64,000 nt of DNA from Cardiocondyla obscurior (lineage: Eukaryota > Arthropoda > Insecta > Hymenoptera > Formicidae). Positions within the stretch are counted from its first letter, which is position 1. Every line of letters begins with the position of its first letter. The translations under genes and the position numbers were made by a program. Location of the stretch: NCBI RefSeq assembly GCF_019399895.1, contig NC_091873.1, positions 5,755,501 through 5,819,500 of the forward strand, read 5' to 3'. Positions 41,601-53,176 of this stretch are shown one piece after another. The notes under the pieces were generated by a model, which was given only the letters and a program-made list of their open reading frames with translations, had not been told where the DNA came from and ran no database searches.

Positions 41601-44600
41601 GATCATTTTCTCACGTTACGTGGAAGCCGGTGAAATGTCAATGGCGCTATAAATTTTCGCAGAAAACACCGGCACTTTTCGCAAATGACGTTCTCTTTCT
41701 GTAACGTTTCCCGTTAAACAATTTACTTGAATAGAATGAAGCATCCTTTGAGCTTCTATTCTCGCAATCGGAATTATCAACGAGTGATTTATCGTTAAAC
41801 GGAAGTTGCACTTGGGCACGAATCAATATTTTTACAACGCGACGATAACATTCGCTGCGGTGAACGTTTTTTTTTCCTTTTTTTTTTTTATTTCCGTTCG
41901 CGAAATGTTCGAGTCAATTTATAAACCCGACGCAATTCGCTGCCGTCACTAATTTGCAATATTGATCAGTGCGAAAATAAAGGTGTTTTATATTCTTTCC
42001 CCTTTGGAATCTTGAACATTCAAGACCCTCGCCGTGAATCAAGATGCATCGCGGACGCGACGGGATAACGTCCCTTACGTAATCTTGGGATTTGTTTGAA
42101 TGATCGCGGATAAACGCGAGCGCGTGGTCGTTGAATTATATTTTATTTCGCAGTTTTATTAAATCCCGGGCTTTAAAAAGTGTCACGATATTTATTTGGC
42201 CAAGTCAATGACAGTAGTCACGCGTTCTAGACGCTGCACGTGCACGATGACGTGCGTAACAGGTGCGGTGGAGGAACGCCGGTTGCTCGTGCTGAGGTTG
42301 CACAAAATTTGATAGACAAGTCACGTATAGCGGATAGCTTTGCTTCAACAGAAGACAAAGTAGATAATCCGGCCACTAGATTTTTCCTTAACGTCTTTGA
42401 ATCCGGATCTCAGCGATGTAATCATTGCGAAAGTCCGCGAACATTTTTCCGAATATTAAATTTTTTTAGCGAAGCTGACATCATGACACTAACTACCAAA
42501 ATAGAATGTTAAAGCATATCAAAATTAGCAACGCCAGCGAGCTAGTATCACCGAGCGCAGCAGATAAAATGCACTCGGCAGCATTTCAGGAAATAGTTAT
42601 GAAAGATTCACCATGCGCAATGCAGTTAGTTACGTTCTGTCCTTTGTAGAATTGAGACATCTGTGTTAAACTAAAACTTAAGTCTGGATAGGCTTCAAAA
42701 TTTTTTCTTCACCTGCATATGCCAATATAGACATGGGAAAATTATCAGATTTATTAAATAATACACTTTCTAACTTTCCGAAAGTTATATTAGGACTTTT
42801 ATGTATAGCGTTATGTTTAATATTATATTGTGTTAACTTGTTCATTAACGTTACGATTACGTGGGTAATACAGTATTTAATGTACATCGTACGGAAACTA
42901 TTTTCACCCATCTGGCATCGTAGGTACAGGCCGAGCTACAGAGTTCGTTCCTCAAGAGGATGATGTTCAACATGGGCATGCGGGCGAAGGAGACGGAGAT
43001 CAAGAAGAGTATCGTAAGGATGAACAGTATATGGGATAAGATCGTATTCAAAAAAATCCAAGAGTCGATGGGCGGCAGACTGAGGCTGATGCTCGTGGGT
43101 TCCGCGCCGCTGGCAGGAAATGTTCTCACGTTCACCAGGTGCGCCCTTGGCTGCGTCGTGGTCGAGGGCTACGGCCAAACGGAATGCACCGCACCGATTA
43201 CACTCACTATCCAGGTTCGTGCACCAATCAATTGTTAAGACTTTATAATTTCACAGCTGAATCGTTAATAATCCCTTGCACGTTTACAGCTAAGCTTATA
43301 AGCCAGTTAAGCAACATGAATATCGAGATTATTGCAGCTCGAGTCTTTTCCACCTTTCGTTCTATATTTCTCGCGGTTCTTTTCTCGGTTTTAGAAGAAA
43401 AATGTCGTTCGGTGACTGACGTATGTATGTCTGCAAGACCGTTGATATATCCTACGCAGAAATATTTAGGGTTGAAGGTAATCATGGATATGCGAGCATT
43501 GTAAAGACTCTTCGATCGTGTATAAAATATACCAATGGTTGTACAAACCGCGGTCAATATATTCGCCTCGCGAATGCATTTTTTATGGAACAACGTCAGG
43601 CACGAGTATTAAATGTGTCTCGCACAAACTTTATTTAAGCTTGGAAGTAACTCGAAAAATGTCTTTCTTACATAACGTAAAGGCTTCATAGACATTATTT
43701 GCTTTTCTTATTTATATATTGCGAAGTACAGCTATCGTCGAGAATTAATACCGCGGACGAGATAACGCCACGTGGAAAGTTTATCGTTTCAGCACGAAGG
43801 ATCTTATTGATTCTACTAAAGTTATAAACCTGGGAGTGTTCGTGAGAAGTCGTACTTTATCGAACGCCGTTTGGCACTGCGACAAAATCAGCGCTATGCA
43901 GAAACGTCGGGCGCAAACATGTCAGATCTCCGTTGAAATTCCGCAAATTCCACGCGTGTGCCTCCGCGCGTTTATCCGGTTAATTGATTTACGTTATCGG
44001 ATTTTTCATCAACAAATACAATTCACGGCTCCCGACAGAAATCGGCCGTTATTCCGCCGTTGAATGTGTAATCTGTTCGCGGTGGTTTGGAGCCGAGTCA
44101 TTTTGATGATTTTCCAAACATTCAGGCTTCAAAGCGTGTTTCACGAGATTTCGTATTTACGAGTCTTCGCCAATCGATAAAATTAGTGTGAAAAATCTGT
44201 CTTCGCCTGATAGATAAATTTAAGACGGTTTATTTTAATTGCGGACTCGTGATGGCTCGAGAGCTCCGCACGGTTTGAGAAACAGTGTTCCGTATCTCAC
44301 CCTAATCACCGAAGCGTAAATCTCTAAGTAATTAATATCGCTTTGCCTTTCATTATACCTGTGAGAGCCGCAAGCATAATAAACGCGCAGGTTTCTTAAC
44401 AGACCGTAATAAATTAATAAAGCATTCGCACCTTTTATACAACGTAATTTTCGCGATGTTCCGCAAATCAATACCCTCTCTAAAATTAAATAATTCATTA
44501 CAATCTATAATTTACATTTATTGTTAGATCCAATAAAAATAAAATCCTTCGTTTGTCGATGCGTGAAGTTGAAAGAAAAAAAAAAGAAAAAATTACCTAT

Positions 44601-45933
44601 CTAGAGAAAAACGAAGGTGTTGAACGCTAACAGATTGGCGAAATTAAAATAATGTTTTTATTCAATGCTGACTAATAATCAAGTGATGCGCGTGCTCTCT
44701 CTATTCTTGGCGCGAGTATCGACATAAATATATAGACGGCAAAAGCCGCCGCAGTCGTAGATATTTCTGTCAGCTCATCGAATCAAAGCTACGGAGCCAT
44801 GTGCCAGGGCACGTGGCGTGTCGTCTCCGTCACAAGACTATGAGTTGCATTTTGTTAAATTATTATCTTAACGTAATTGCATTTAAACGTATTTCGTAAG
44901 CGACACATGTTCTTATATATACGCAGTATTAAATAGATTTACGTTTAATTGAAATAATCTTAAGATTAAAAGTAGAAATTTATCTTCTTTATTAATTTCT
45001 TCTTCGGATTATTAATTTCTGACTTTCATCCACAGGGCGATCATGTGCCGGAGCATGTGGGACCACCGGTGGCCTGCTGCTGCGTTAAACTCGTCGACGT
45101 TCCGGAGATGGAGTATTACGCGGTGAACAATCAGGGCGAGGTGTGTGTTAAAGGTAGCAACGTCTTCATGGGATACTACAAAGATCCGGAAAAAACTGCC
45201 GAGGTCATCGACGAACAGGGATGGCATCACACAGGAGACATTGGCATGTGGCAACTTGTAAGTAAAGACATTTATATTAATAATACCATGTAATTTAAAA
45301 CTATCCTTTAAAATAAAATATCCTGCACAAAATCAGATAACTAAAATTATTTTCAAGTTAAACGTAGATAAGTCAATCTTTTATTATATTTACCTCTTAA
45401 ATTGCTTTTCAGAATGGAACGTTAAAAATAATCGACCGGAAAAAGCACATTTTTAAGTTGTCGCAAGGAGAATACATCGTACCGGAGAAAATCGAAAACA
45501 TTTATATACGCAGCCAGTACGTGCAACAAGTATTCGTCCATGGAGAATCGTTGAAGTCCTGTATCATAGCAATAGTAATACCAGACGTAGACGTAATCAA
45601 GTGCTGGGCGGTAGAGAATGGTATACCTGGTACATTAAGTGTTCTGTGCGCCAATCCAGAAGTCAAAAAACTGATCCTAGACGATATGTTAGCGTGGGGA
45701 AAAGAAGCCGGTCTGAAATCCTTCGAACAGGTACATTATTCTTTTTATTATTTCTAGTAATTAAAGAATTTAATGAAAACTTACTTATTTAACAGGTGAA
45801 AGATATTTATCTCCATCCAGACCCGTTCTCCGTGCAAAATGGGCTCTTAACACCAACGCTGAAATCGAAACGGCCTCAACTGAAAGCGTATTTCAAACCA
45901 CAGATAGAGGATCTCTATCAACAACTGGACTGA
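32648..45933 (+). CDS. Acsl: Long-chain fatty-acid CoA ligase, ACSL1/5/6 type
   Basis: Eight coding exons: 32648-32872, 38326-38449, 39666-40002, 40362-40830, 42924-43214, 45036-45257, 45413-45730 and 45796-45933. All phases agree and give 707 residues, the usual family length. Residues about 35-60 form a hydrophobic anchor (YLGGAAGALFVTGVAYW) before the catalytic part. The AMP-binding loop YTSGTTGNPKG is at about 285-295, GYGQTEC is in exon 5, and the TGD motif (GWHHTGDIGMW, about 544-554) and the acyl-CoA synthetase signature (DRKKHIFKLSQGEY, about 564-577) are intact. It couples ATP hydrolysis to formation of acyl-CoA at ER or mitochondrial outer membranes for lipid synthesis or oxidation. 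It is nearer the ACSL1/5/6 group than ACSL3/4 (family knowledge). Intron 1 is about 5.5 kb, so other first exons are possible but none was found. Confidence 0.93.
34623..34648. repeat. Perfect 26-bp palindrome
   Basis: The 12-base arms GCCACTTACACG and CGTGTAAGTGGC are exact reverse complements around a two-base AG centre. It lies in intron 1 of Acsl in AT-rich DNA. It could be a hairpin in the pre-mRNA, a dimeric protein-binding site, or the trace of an element end. No matching copy elsewhere in the window was noticed. Confidence 0.85.
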
Positions 45934-47160
45934 CCAGACTGAGCTATCGTGCTATCGCTCGTCCGCACCAGCACTGAACGTAAAAGAAAATGGTTCGATG
46001 GTAGAGATGGAAGCAAAGCGCCTTTCCTCGCCGCCGTTCTCTCATCGAAGTCACTATTGTCATCGAATAATTCGTTAATCCTCGATACTTTTATTATATT
46101 ATTTTCACAGGTACATTAGGGACAAAGACGGAAAAAAGAAGCACCGTTTAGGCTAATTAAAAGGTAAATGATAAACATAACAAGTAATAAAAAGAGTTAT
46201 TATTAGGCGCGTCTAGTTTCTCTCTTTCTCTCAATTACAAGCATCCTTTGATATTTTCGGTGACAGATGTATTTACAATTCGATCCTTACCCACGCATAC
46301 TTCAATAATGTACACAGCGACTGTTGTTATTCTTATAAGAGAATTATAGAATGCATTTTTAACTGGTAGAGTCCATTGCAGTGAACTTACCCGATTACGG
46401 CTCAGGTCAAAATTACAACAATTACAAGTAGTTGTTAATTCGAAGAGGTAATATTTCCTTGAATATTACTCTGAAAAGGTAATACTTCAAAGCGTCCGAT
46501 TAAAATCGGCGCACGTAACGTCAAAAACCTTGAATATTGACTTAATAAATATACTTCTTGTTGAATATATTTTGTGGTTCGGAATATCTTTAAAAGCTTG
46601 AACGCAATGTTAACTGCTGATCAAGATTTCAGGATGCTGCTCAGATAACAATACTCGAACGGTTTTATAATCCTATCCAATAATTTAAAAATAAAACAAT
46701 TTCATAATTGAACACTGGATTAATACAGTTCTTTCGGTCATCTCACGCGTAAACGGAAAAGAATTATAAAACCGTTTTTAAATTTATCTCACGAGAATGG
46801 GTCAATATTTTTTTATACAAGACTTTACATAACATTTAACGGAGTTCTTTTGTTCTTGTTTCGTGACATTTTGCCAGCCCTACTTGCTCGCTCGAAGTAT
46901 ATTCGCTTTACATAAGAGATCATAATTTAGTCGTTCGATAACTGATCACGTTGGTAACAAAAAAAAAAGAAAAAAAAATATACGTAGCAAAGACTGTCCT
47001 GAGGCAAAATGTGACAAACAAGTTCGAAAGCTAGATAGACGATATAATACAGATTTACCTCGCAATTTGATAGAAATAACATTTTGAAGTCTCTGATAAT
47101 AAATATGACTTCCAAACCACATTTGGTGGATCTGGCCGAAGAAAAAGAAATGTCTGTTCT
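45934..47160. other. Convergent 3' regions of Acsl and Vti1a
   Basis: This is the 1.2-kb space between two facing stop codons. It is AT-rich and probably consists of the two 3' UTRs. AATAAA-like words occur on the plus strand near 46,191, 46,552 and 46,691. No open frame with a recognisable product is present. Confidence 0.6.
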
Positions 47161-48763
47161 TTAACTCTTAAAACTATAATATATCACAATGCACGCGACA
47201 ATGATAAGTACTAAAGCTACTCCTGCCAAAATAATTCTCTGTTGAAGGCTTCGAAAGATCATTCCCGATAATACCCGAGACCCCCGTCCTAATTCCGCAT
47301 CTGTGTCACGTAACTAAGATAAAAAAAAAGAAAAAAAAAAAAGAGGAAAAATTTTATATCTTATTTTCTGTTTAATAATTTGCATGATATTAATATTTGT
47401 ACAACTTACTCTTCCTCTGCCCCGCTGTATCGTTTCTCGTTGTTCGTGGAGTTCTTTCAGCACCTGGGAGCCGATCTCCTCCGTCTCCAATGCCATACGA
47501 TATCCATTCTGTAAAGTTCGCCCTGACCGTTCTATTCTTTCAGAAGCATCCAATAATCTTTTCGTTTGATCTTCCGTCACGTTATTGTCCCAAGTTTCCT
47601 CTACTGTAATTTCTATGGCATCCTCCTTTGGTTTCTTGGCAGCTTGAAATTCTTGTGTCAGCCGCTTGAGTTCTGCTCTGTGACTTTCAACGCGAGCGCG
47701 TAGACGATCGCGTGCTGCTCCGTTCATCCCACGAACCTCCAGCTCCATTTGCTCCAACTGGAAATATTTTCTAATGAAAGTATTATGCGAACAAAAACGT
47801 GCCAAATAAAATTAGACCGATAATAATATATTTTAATTCTTGCCTAATTTTTGTTTTAATTAAATTATTTTAATTTCTCTAAAACGTCAGTATTTAACGC
47901 AGAATATTTTCACAAATAAAATTAAAAATCTTTCAAAGATTAATTTTAAATTAAATAAAAATTGGAACTTCGTACACGTATCTTTTAGAAGTAACATTTA
48001 AAAATTAAAAATATTAGAAAAGCAGATAGATTTTTTTTTTAAACTAAGAAAACCATTGCCTCACTTTGTAAAAGAAAACTAAACAAGTTGATCAGATTCA
48101 CAAGCAGAAATAAATGTGTAGAGATCAAGAGAAGCGAGTTTCTACAAGTCATTGAAAAATCTACGTAAATATTCTGCGATACATATAAAGTAATTGCATG
48201 CGATTTCAGGTTTAATTAATCGCAATGACAATGTCATCTTGATAAGCAAAACTGGTCTGTTCGCAATCAGTGTCCAATTAACTGTAATTAAAGTTAATGC
48301 CGCCGCGTGGCATGACACGGGTGCGGTTTTTTTGCGTGGAAAACGATCTTCGTGCGCAATGCAAAGTCACTCGGCGTCTCGCTCTTTTTCTAACCCCGAA
48401 GGACCCGGCGACATCGTCTGACGTATCTCGACGGGTGTAAGTAGATTTCGGGCGCGAGCTTCGGGATCGAAGCTCGTGAGACAATTACCAGTTCCTGCGC
48501 TTCTTCGATCTGCCGGTCGACATCCTGGACAAAGGCTCGTTTCTCGCCTGCAAAATTACGTCACTTGTATTGATTGTCGCTCGTTAACGGGAAACTTTGA
48601 CGCGACGCATTGCACCCAAAGAATCGTACGACACTCCTTTATTCGTTACACCGGTGACCGATTCCTTACCGCCACTCAGGAGTCTAATTCGGCCGATCTT
48701 CGCAGTGATATCAGCTGTCAGAGCGGCGTACTGCTGCTCGTAGCTGTCAACGAGCGACGCCAT
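47161..48763 (-). CDS. Vti1a: Vesicle transport v-SNARE Vti1a
   Basis: Four coding exons on the minus strand, 48763-48670, 48547-48489, 47757-47410 and 47313-47161, join in frame to 217 residues, the length of animal Vti1a. The N-terminal part (MASLVDSYEQQYAALTADIT, then VQDVDRQIEEAQELLEQME) is the three-helix regulatory bundle. The Qb SNARE motif runs from about 119 to 182 (LLDASERIERS, TEEIGSQVLKELHEQRETIQ, LRDTDAELGRGSRVL), and a C-terminal membrane anchor occupies about 194-213 (IILAGVALVLIIVACIVIYY). It acts in SNARE complexes for transport between Golgi and endosomes or vacuole/lysosome. I chose MASLV because it aligns with known starts; the frame is open upstream to an ATG at 48,874. 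Part of this gene (most of exon 1 to intron 2) is copied in reverse just upstream. Confidence 0.92.
48257..48731 (-). repeat. Left arm of a large inverted duplication (within Vti1a)
   Basis: This arm is the functional source copy. It covers most of Vti1a exon 1 from the codons for YAALT onward, intron 1, exon 2 and the first 232 bases of intron 2. It matches, in reverse complement, the right arm at 49182-49655. Identity is about 95% by eye and is spread over exons and introns alike. Homology stops inside exon 1, just before the codons for DSYEQQ. Confidence 0.9.
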
Positions 48764-49181
48764 TTTGAACACGGGTGTGTCATGGAACACCGGCAAAGCT
48801 AGATAGCGACTCCAACTGAACTTGTGGCGGATTCGACGCCACAAACTGAACTGGCCGCGCAGACACCTGTACACGGAAGAGCAAATACGGCGTCTTCTGC
48901 GGCGACAGCGGACATATCAGTGATACAGAAGATTCAAGACTCGTGCATGATACTTCTACGCTTATCGATCGAAAGGAGCTTATAAAAAAGAATGTGAGAT
49001 AAGAAAATATAGTAATTATCTAGTCGAAGAGATTAATTAGCTAATAATGTTTAAACTTAACAGTACAATAAAAAGATTTCGTAATGATTGTAATTTATAT
49101 TATGAATAAACTACCATATATTACATATATAAAGGTGTTTCTTATTGAACTTGCGAGCTACACCCTATCAAAGCGTATCCT
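48764..49181. other. Vti1a upstream region, spacer of the inverted duplication
   Basis: About 420 bases lie between the Vti1a start codon and the inverted copy. The part next to Vti1a (to about 48,930) is GC-richer and probably holds its 5' UTR and promoter; the rest is AT-rich. No gene is seen. Confidence 0.5.
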
Positions 49182-49655
49182 GTACGCCGCTCTGACAGCT
49201 GATATCACTACGAAGATCGGCCGAATTAGATGCTTCAGTGGCGGTAAAGAATCGGTCACCGGCGTAACGAATAAAGGGGTGTCGTACGATTCTTTGGGTG
49301 CAATGCGTCGCGTCAAAGTTTCCCGTTAACGAGCGACAATCAATACAAGCGGCGTAATTCTGCAGACGAGAAACGAGCCTTTGTCCAGGATGTCGACCGG
49401 CAGATCGAAGAAGCACAGGAACTGGTAATTGTCTCACGAGCCTTGATCCCGAAGCTCGAGCCCGAGATCTACTTACACCCATCGAACTACGTCGAACGAT
49501 GTCGCCGGGTCCTTCGAGGTTAGAAAAAGAGCGAGACGCCGAGTGACTTTGCATTGCGCACGAAGATCGTTTTCTACGCAAAAAACCGCACCCGTGTCAT
49601 GCCTCGCGGCGGCATTAACTTTAATTACAGTTAATTGGACATTGATTGCGAGCAG
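49182..49655 (+). pseudogene. Inverted partial copy of Vti1a (exon 1 fragment, intron 1, exon 2, part of intron 2)
   Basis: Read on the plus strand this segment repeats the Vti1a sequence. An exon 1 fragment (YAALTADITTKIGRIRCFSGG) leads into a GTAAAG donor, followed by intron 1, an exon 2 copy encoding EKRAFVQDVDRQIEEAQEL with its GTAATT donor, and then part of intron 2. It lacks the start codon and the first ten codons, and carries changes such as LLSG to CFSG in exon 1. No downstream SNARE exon follows, so it cannot make Vti1a. Substitutions fall in intron and exon about equally, as expected for an unconstrained copy. It has no poly-A tail and keeps its introns, so it is a DNA-level duplication and not a retrocopy. 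Confidence 0.9.
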
Positions 49656-52600
49656 TACAAAATGTACGCTTTGCTTTTTGTTGGAAGTTTAATTTAATAA
49701 AAGAAAAAATTACCTATATTAACAACTCAAAGTTCGGAATTTCTATTTTACATTTGCAAACGATGACAAGGACAATTATGAATTAAACAATCGACTTACA
49801 TTATATTCATAATTTCTACATATATATATATATATTTTTTCCAGAGTCAGTATTATTTACAAAAATGTTCCACCTGTTTAAAGTCTTAGTATTTCAGTCT
49901 TGACACAACTGTACATGTACATGATTTTTCCTCATCGTTATATAATGCTTTAATTGTTGTAATTACATATATTTCTTTTCTTTTGCACAAGTTATTTCTG
50001 TTGTTTAATGTAACCGAGTTTTTGCAAATTATATGTCGAGTTATATGTCGTTATGATATTAATTTCTTTTATTTATAAGAAGCAAAGATTATTCAAATAA
50101 AAAGATTTTTTTTTTGTATACAACTTTGTCTGATGAGTTTCGTAATATTTCACACTTTCCTGTACCATATAAATCTATACTTTTCTAAACGACTCGACCG
50201 TAAACATTTTTATAAATCTCTGCGCGATTTGTTTAAACTCGTATACAATATACGCATAACTTGACGAATTCAGTTTATTTCAACATTTCATTGACAAGAA
50301 TTATTCATTTCTAATGTAAAGTAGAAAGAAATGAGAAATGAAATACTTATAGCTGTTTTTAATCCACATACATTGACATTATAAGCGTGATAATTAATCG
50401 AACATTAATTTATTTTTACATTTTAAAATTTTACAAACTACGTTATAAAAAAGTTCGAAATATATTAAAATATTTTGAATTTGCGTGCTTTCTGACAATA
50501 TACTACAATATAAAATAAAAAATGCTAAACTCAACATGTAGAGCCATGATGAAATCGACGTAAGCTGTGTATTATTAATATACATATATGTATAGATATC
50601 CAAGAAACGTAAAATGAAAATTACACGAAGGTGATAAAATTAATTAAAACAATTTAGCGGTAGATTGTTTACCAAAGTAGCTCGTAACGCAAAAATCACG
50701 TTCGATATTCTTCAGTGATCTCCATCAAAATTTACATAGGGCTTAACAGCAAAATACACTGAGATTATACATTAGAAAAGTTTTCTTCCTCTTTTTTTTT
50801 TACAAATTTCGCTTTTATAATTATATCGGCCGGCTGAGACTCATTCAAAATAATTCACGAGCTCATATATGGATCGTTTAATTAAAAACAATATTGCTAG
50901 CGAGAGAAATGCCATCTAATATGTGAGCAATTAGCAGGAGAGGTAAATATATATTCTGTAATTTTTGTCTTATTAATTCACAAAAAAAAAAAGAAAAGAA
51001 AAAGCAAATAGAAAAAATCGCTACTGTTTTATTGCGCACGCAATATTTAACGAGCCATATACGTCATCGTGAAAATTTATAATTAGTTCTTGCGTCAGTA
51101 TGCAAGTATAATTACAATCTGGACATTTACAATATAATATTTAAACCTATCGATATAACTGGACGAGTTACCAAACAGCTTACATCCTGCATGCATGCCC
51201 TGCTCTGATACGAGCTTCGCTGTAAACTAACATAAATTAAGGAGGTAGAAAAGCACATTTGACTCTCGATGTAATTTATAACACTGTTAAAAAAAAAAGA
51301 AAAAAAGTTATTAAAGAGTTATCCGTTACCTCAAATAAAAAGAACTCTTTAAAACTCTTGCGTTTTTATAAAACAATAATATCTGTAGAGTTAACTGTAC
51401 AGTTTGAGGCTACGAAGATTCAAATGGCACTGAAGCATGCCATATTCTACGTTTAATATGTATATACATATAATAAGAGGCGTATGAGAAGAAGGTACAT
51501 AACACACTTAATCGCCTTAGCTCCTTAATAGAAAGAAATCGAAAAGCCACTTATGTGCAATTAGCAGAATATAAAATATAATATAATATAATAGTATATA
51601 AAATTGAACTTTATCTTAGCTTATAATGAACCGTAGAGCCGTCTGTGTTGAATTAGTATCCACTTCTTTCTAATAAATATCGAGCAGCCGTCCGTTTTAA
51701 TATATCTCTTTTAGTTATCTTAAGATAAAGGAGTTTAGAGGATCTTAGCCGTTTTTTTTTTAATCCTTGCTTTAACAATATCTTTCAATACGCGTGAACG
51801 CGATCACGTACGTGTAATTTAAATTTTTTGCATACGCAATATAATTACTCGCATAAAATCATTTCCAAAAGATTCAGATGCCTCTACTCCATTTTAACAA
51901 TGAATGAATTCTTAAATGACTACAATGCACAGTGTGCCATACAAATCGTAGTAACGCTTGGTTGTCTTCTCATAAATTACCTCAGATAATGTTAAATGTA
52001 TAGTATGTAAAAACTAATGACCACGACATCGGTATTTTCTTTTCTTTACTTCTCGTTAACAATTTCTTTTGAAAAATATCTCATAAATAATTTAACAAAT
52101 TATCATAAATATAAAAATAAAAATTAACTTTCAAATAAAAAGAAAGAAAGAACTATCTTTAAATTATATAAATTTCTTACGTAAATCGACCAACTCCCGT
52201 TAATTTTTTATACATAATGCGTAAAATCAAGATATATGTGTAAGCAGGTTTTGTTTTAAAATGCCCTACCATTTGTATTCACAACCAAGCTGATATATTC
52301 AAAGCTCATATGACGTATTAATACCAGTTATCATCGGTACGACTGATGACAGTATGAAAAGTTAATTTAGAGAAAAAGAGAGAAGAGGATGAGGTACACT
52401 GAACACAGACAGTTTAAACTTGTCCTTTGTACTATAAGACTATACGAGTAATTAGGCATCAAAAGCGATGTTGAATCAACTTGATGCCCGCTTCACACGC
52501 AGTCATTAATTATGCGAATATGAATTTCGTACATACTTACAAGTCGATTAAATGTTCCTTTTTTTCAGCGGTGGATTTCCGCATAAAAATGTAGGTTTTT

Positions 52601-52828
52601 TTTTTTTTTTTTTATCGATGACGAGTGACCGACACGTAAAGACAATAAAGCCCTTTCTACCAGTAAAGCCGACGAAAGGCATAGACTACTTCAAATTTCA
52701 TAATTTCAACATACATAACGATCGTCATCATATAGAAGCCTTTACTGACCGATAATCTTGCTTTCTTCACTCGACATCAATGTAACATTAAAAACGAGTT
52801 AACGAAACTTTTTACAATAAATATAATA

Positions 52829-52905
52829 TGCATATATACACACACACGTGTGTATACATACAAGGTAGTTGCATATATATATATATTATATATGTATATG
52901 CATCA
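52829..52905. repeat. CA/TA dinucleotide microsatellite
   Basis: A CA/GT tract with the central palindrome ACACACGTGTGT is followed about 12 bases later by a TA-rich tract bounded by GCATATA and TATATGC. The whole stretch could extrude secondary structure and is likely to vary in length. Confidence 0.7.
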
Positions 52906-53069
52906 TACATAGGTATGTATATTTTATGTTGTTACCATTGTCTTTTTTACAAGTGACAATGACATTCCAGGTTTCACAGGTAGATGCACAATAACAGGAG
53001 CATGAAAAACTTACGTAGCACATTAATGTAAATACACGACAATAGAACGCAGGAGCATAAAAAATTTAC

Positions 53070-53176
53070 ATGTATTAAGTTGGTCAAAAAAACTTGTTTG
53101 TTTTAGATTAATTCGTTTTCATGTGTTGTAATAGTAAAAAAAAATTAATAATAATTTAACTGTCAACTTAATACAT
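53070..53176. mobile_element. Possible miniature mariner-type element
   Basis: Two 13-base arms, ATGTATTAAGTTG (53,070-53,082) and CAACTTAATACAT (53,164-53,176), are exact reverse complements about 80 bp apart. The inner part of the left arm (TTAAGTTGGTCAAAAA) resembles the terminal inverted repeats of mariner elements, which insert at TA dinucleotides, and a TA flanks each TTAAGTTG core. The interior is too short to code for a transposase. Beyond 13 bases the arms diverge, so this is either a decayed miniature element or a chance hairpin in AT-rich DNA. Confidence 0.35.

Noticed and set aside
48764..48874. A 37-residue N-terminal extension of Vti1a from an upstream in-frame ATG
   Set aside because: The MASLV start aligns with the family's usual N-terminus and gives exactly the usual 217 residues.
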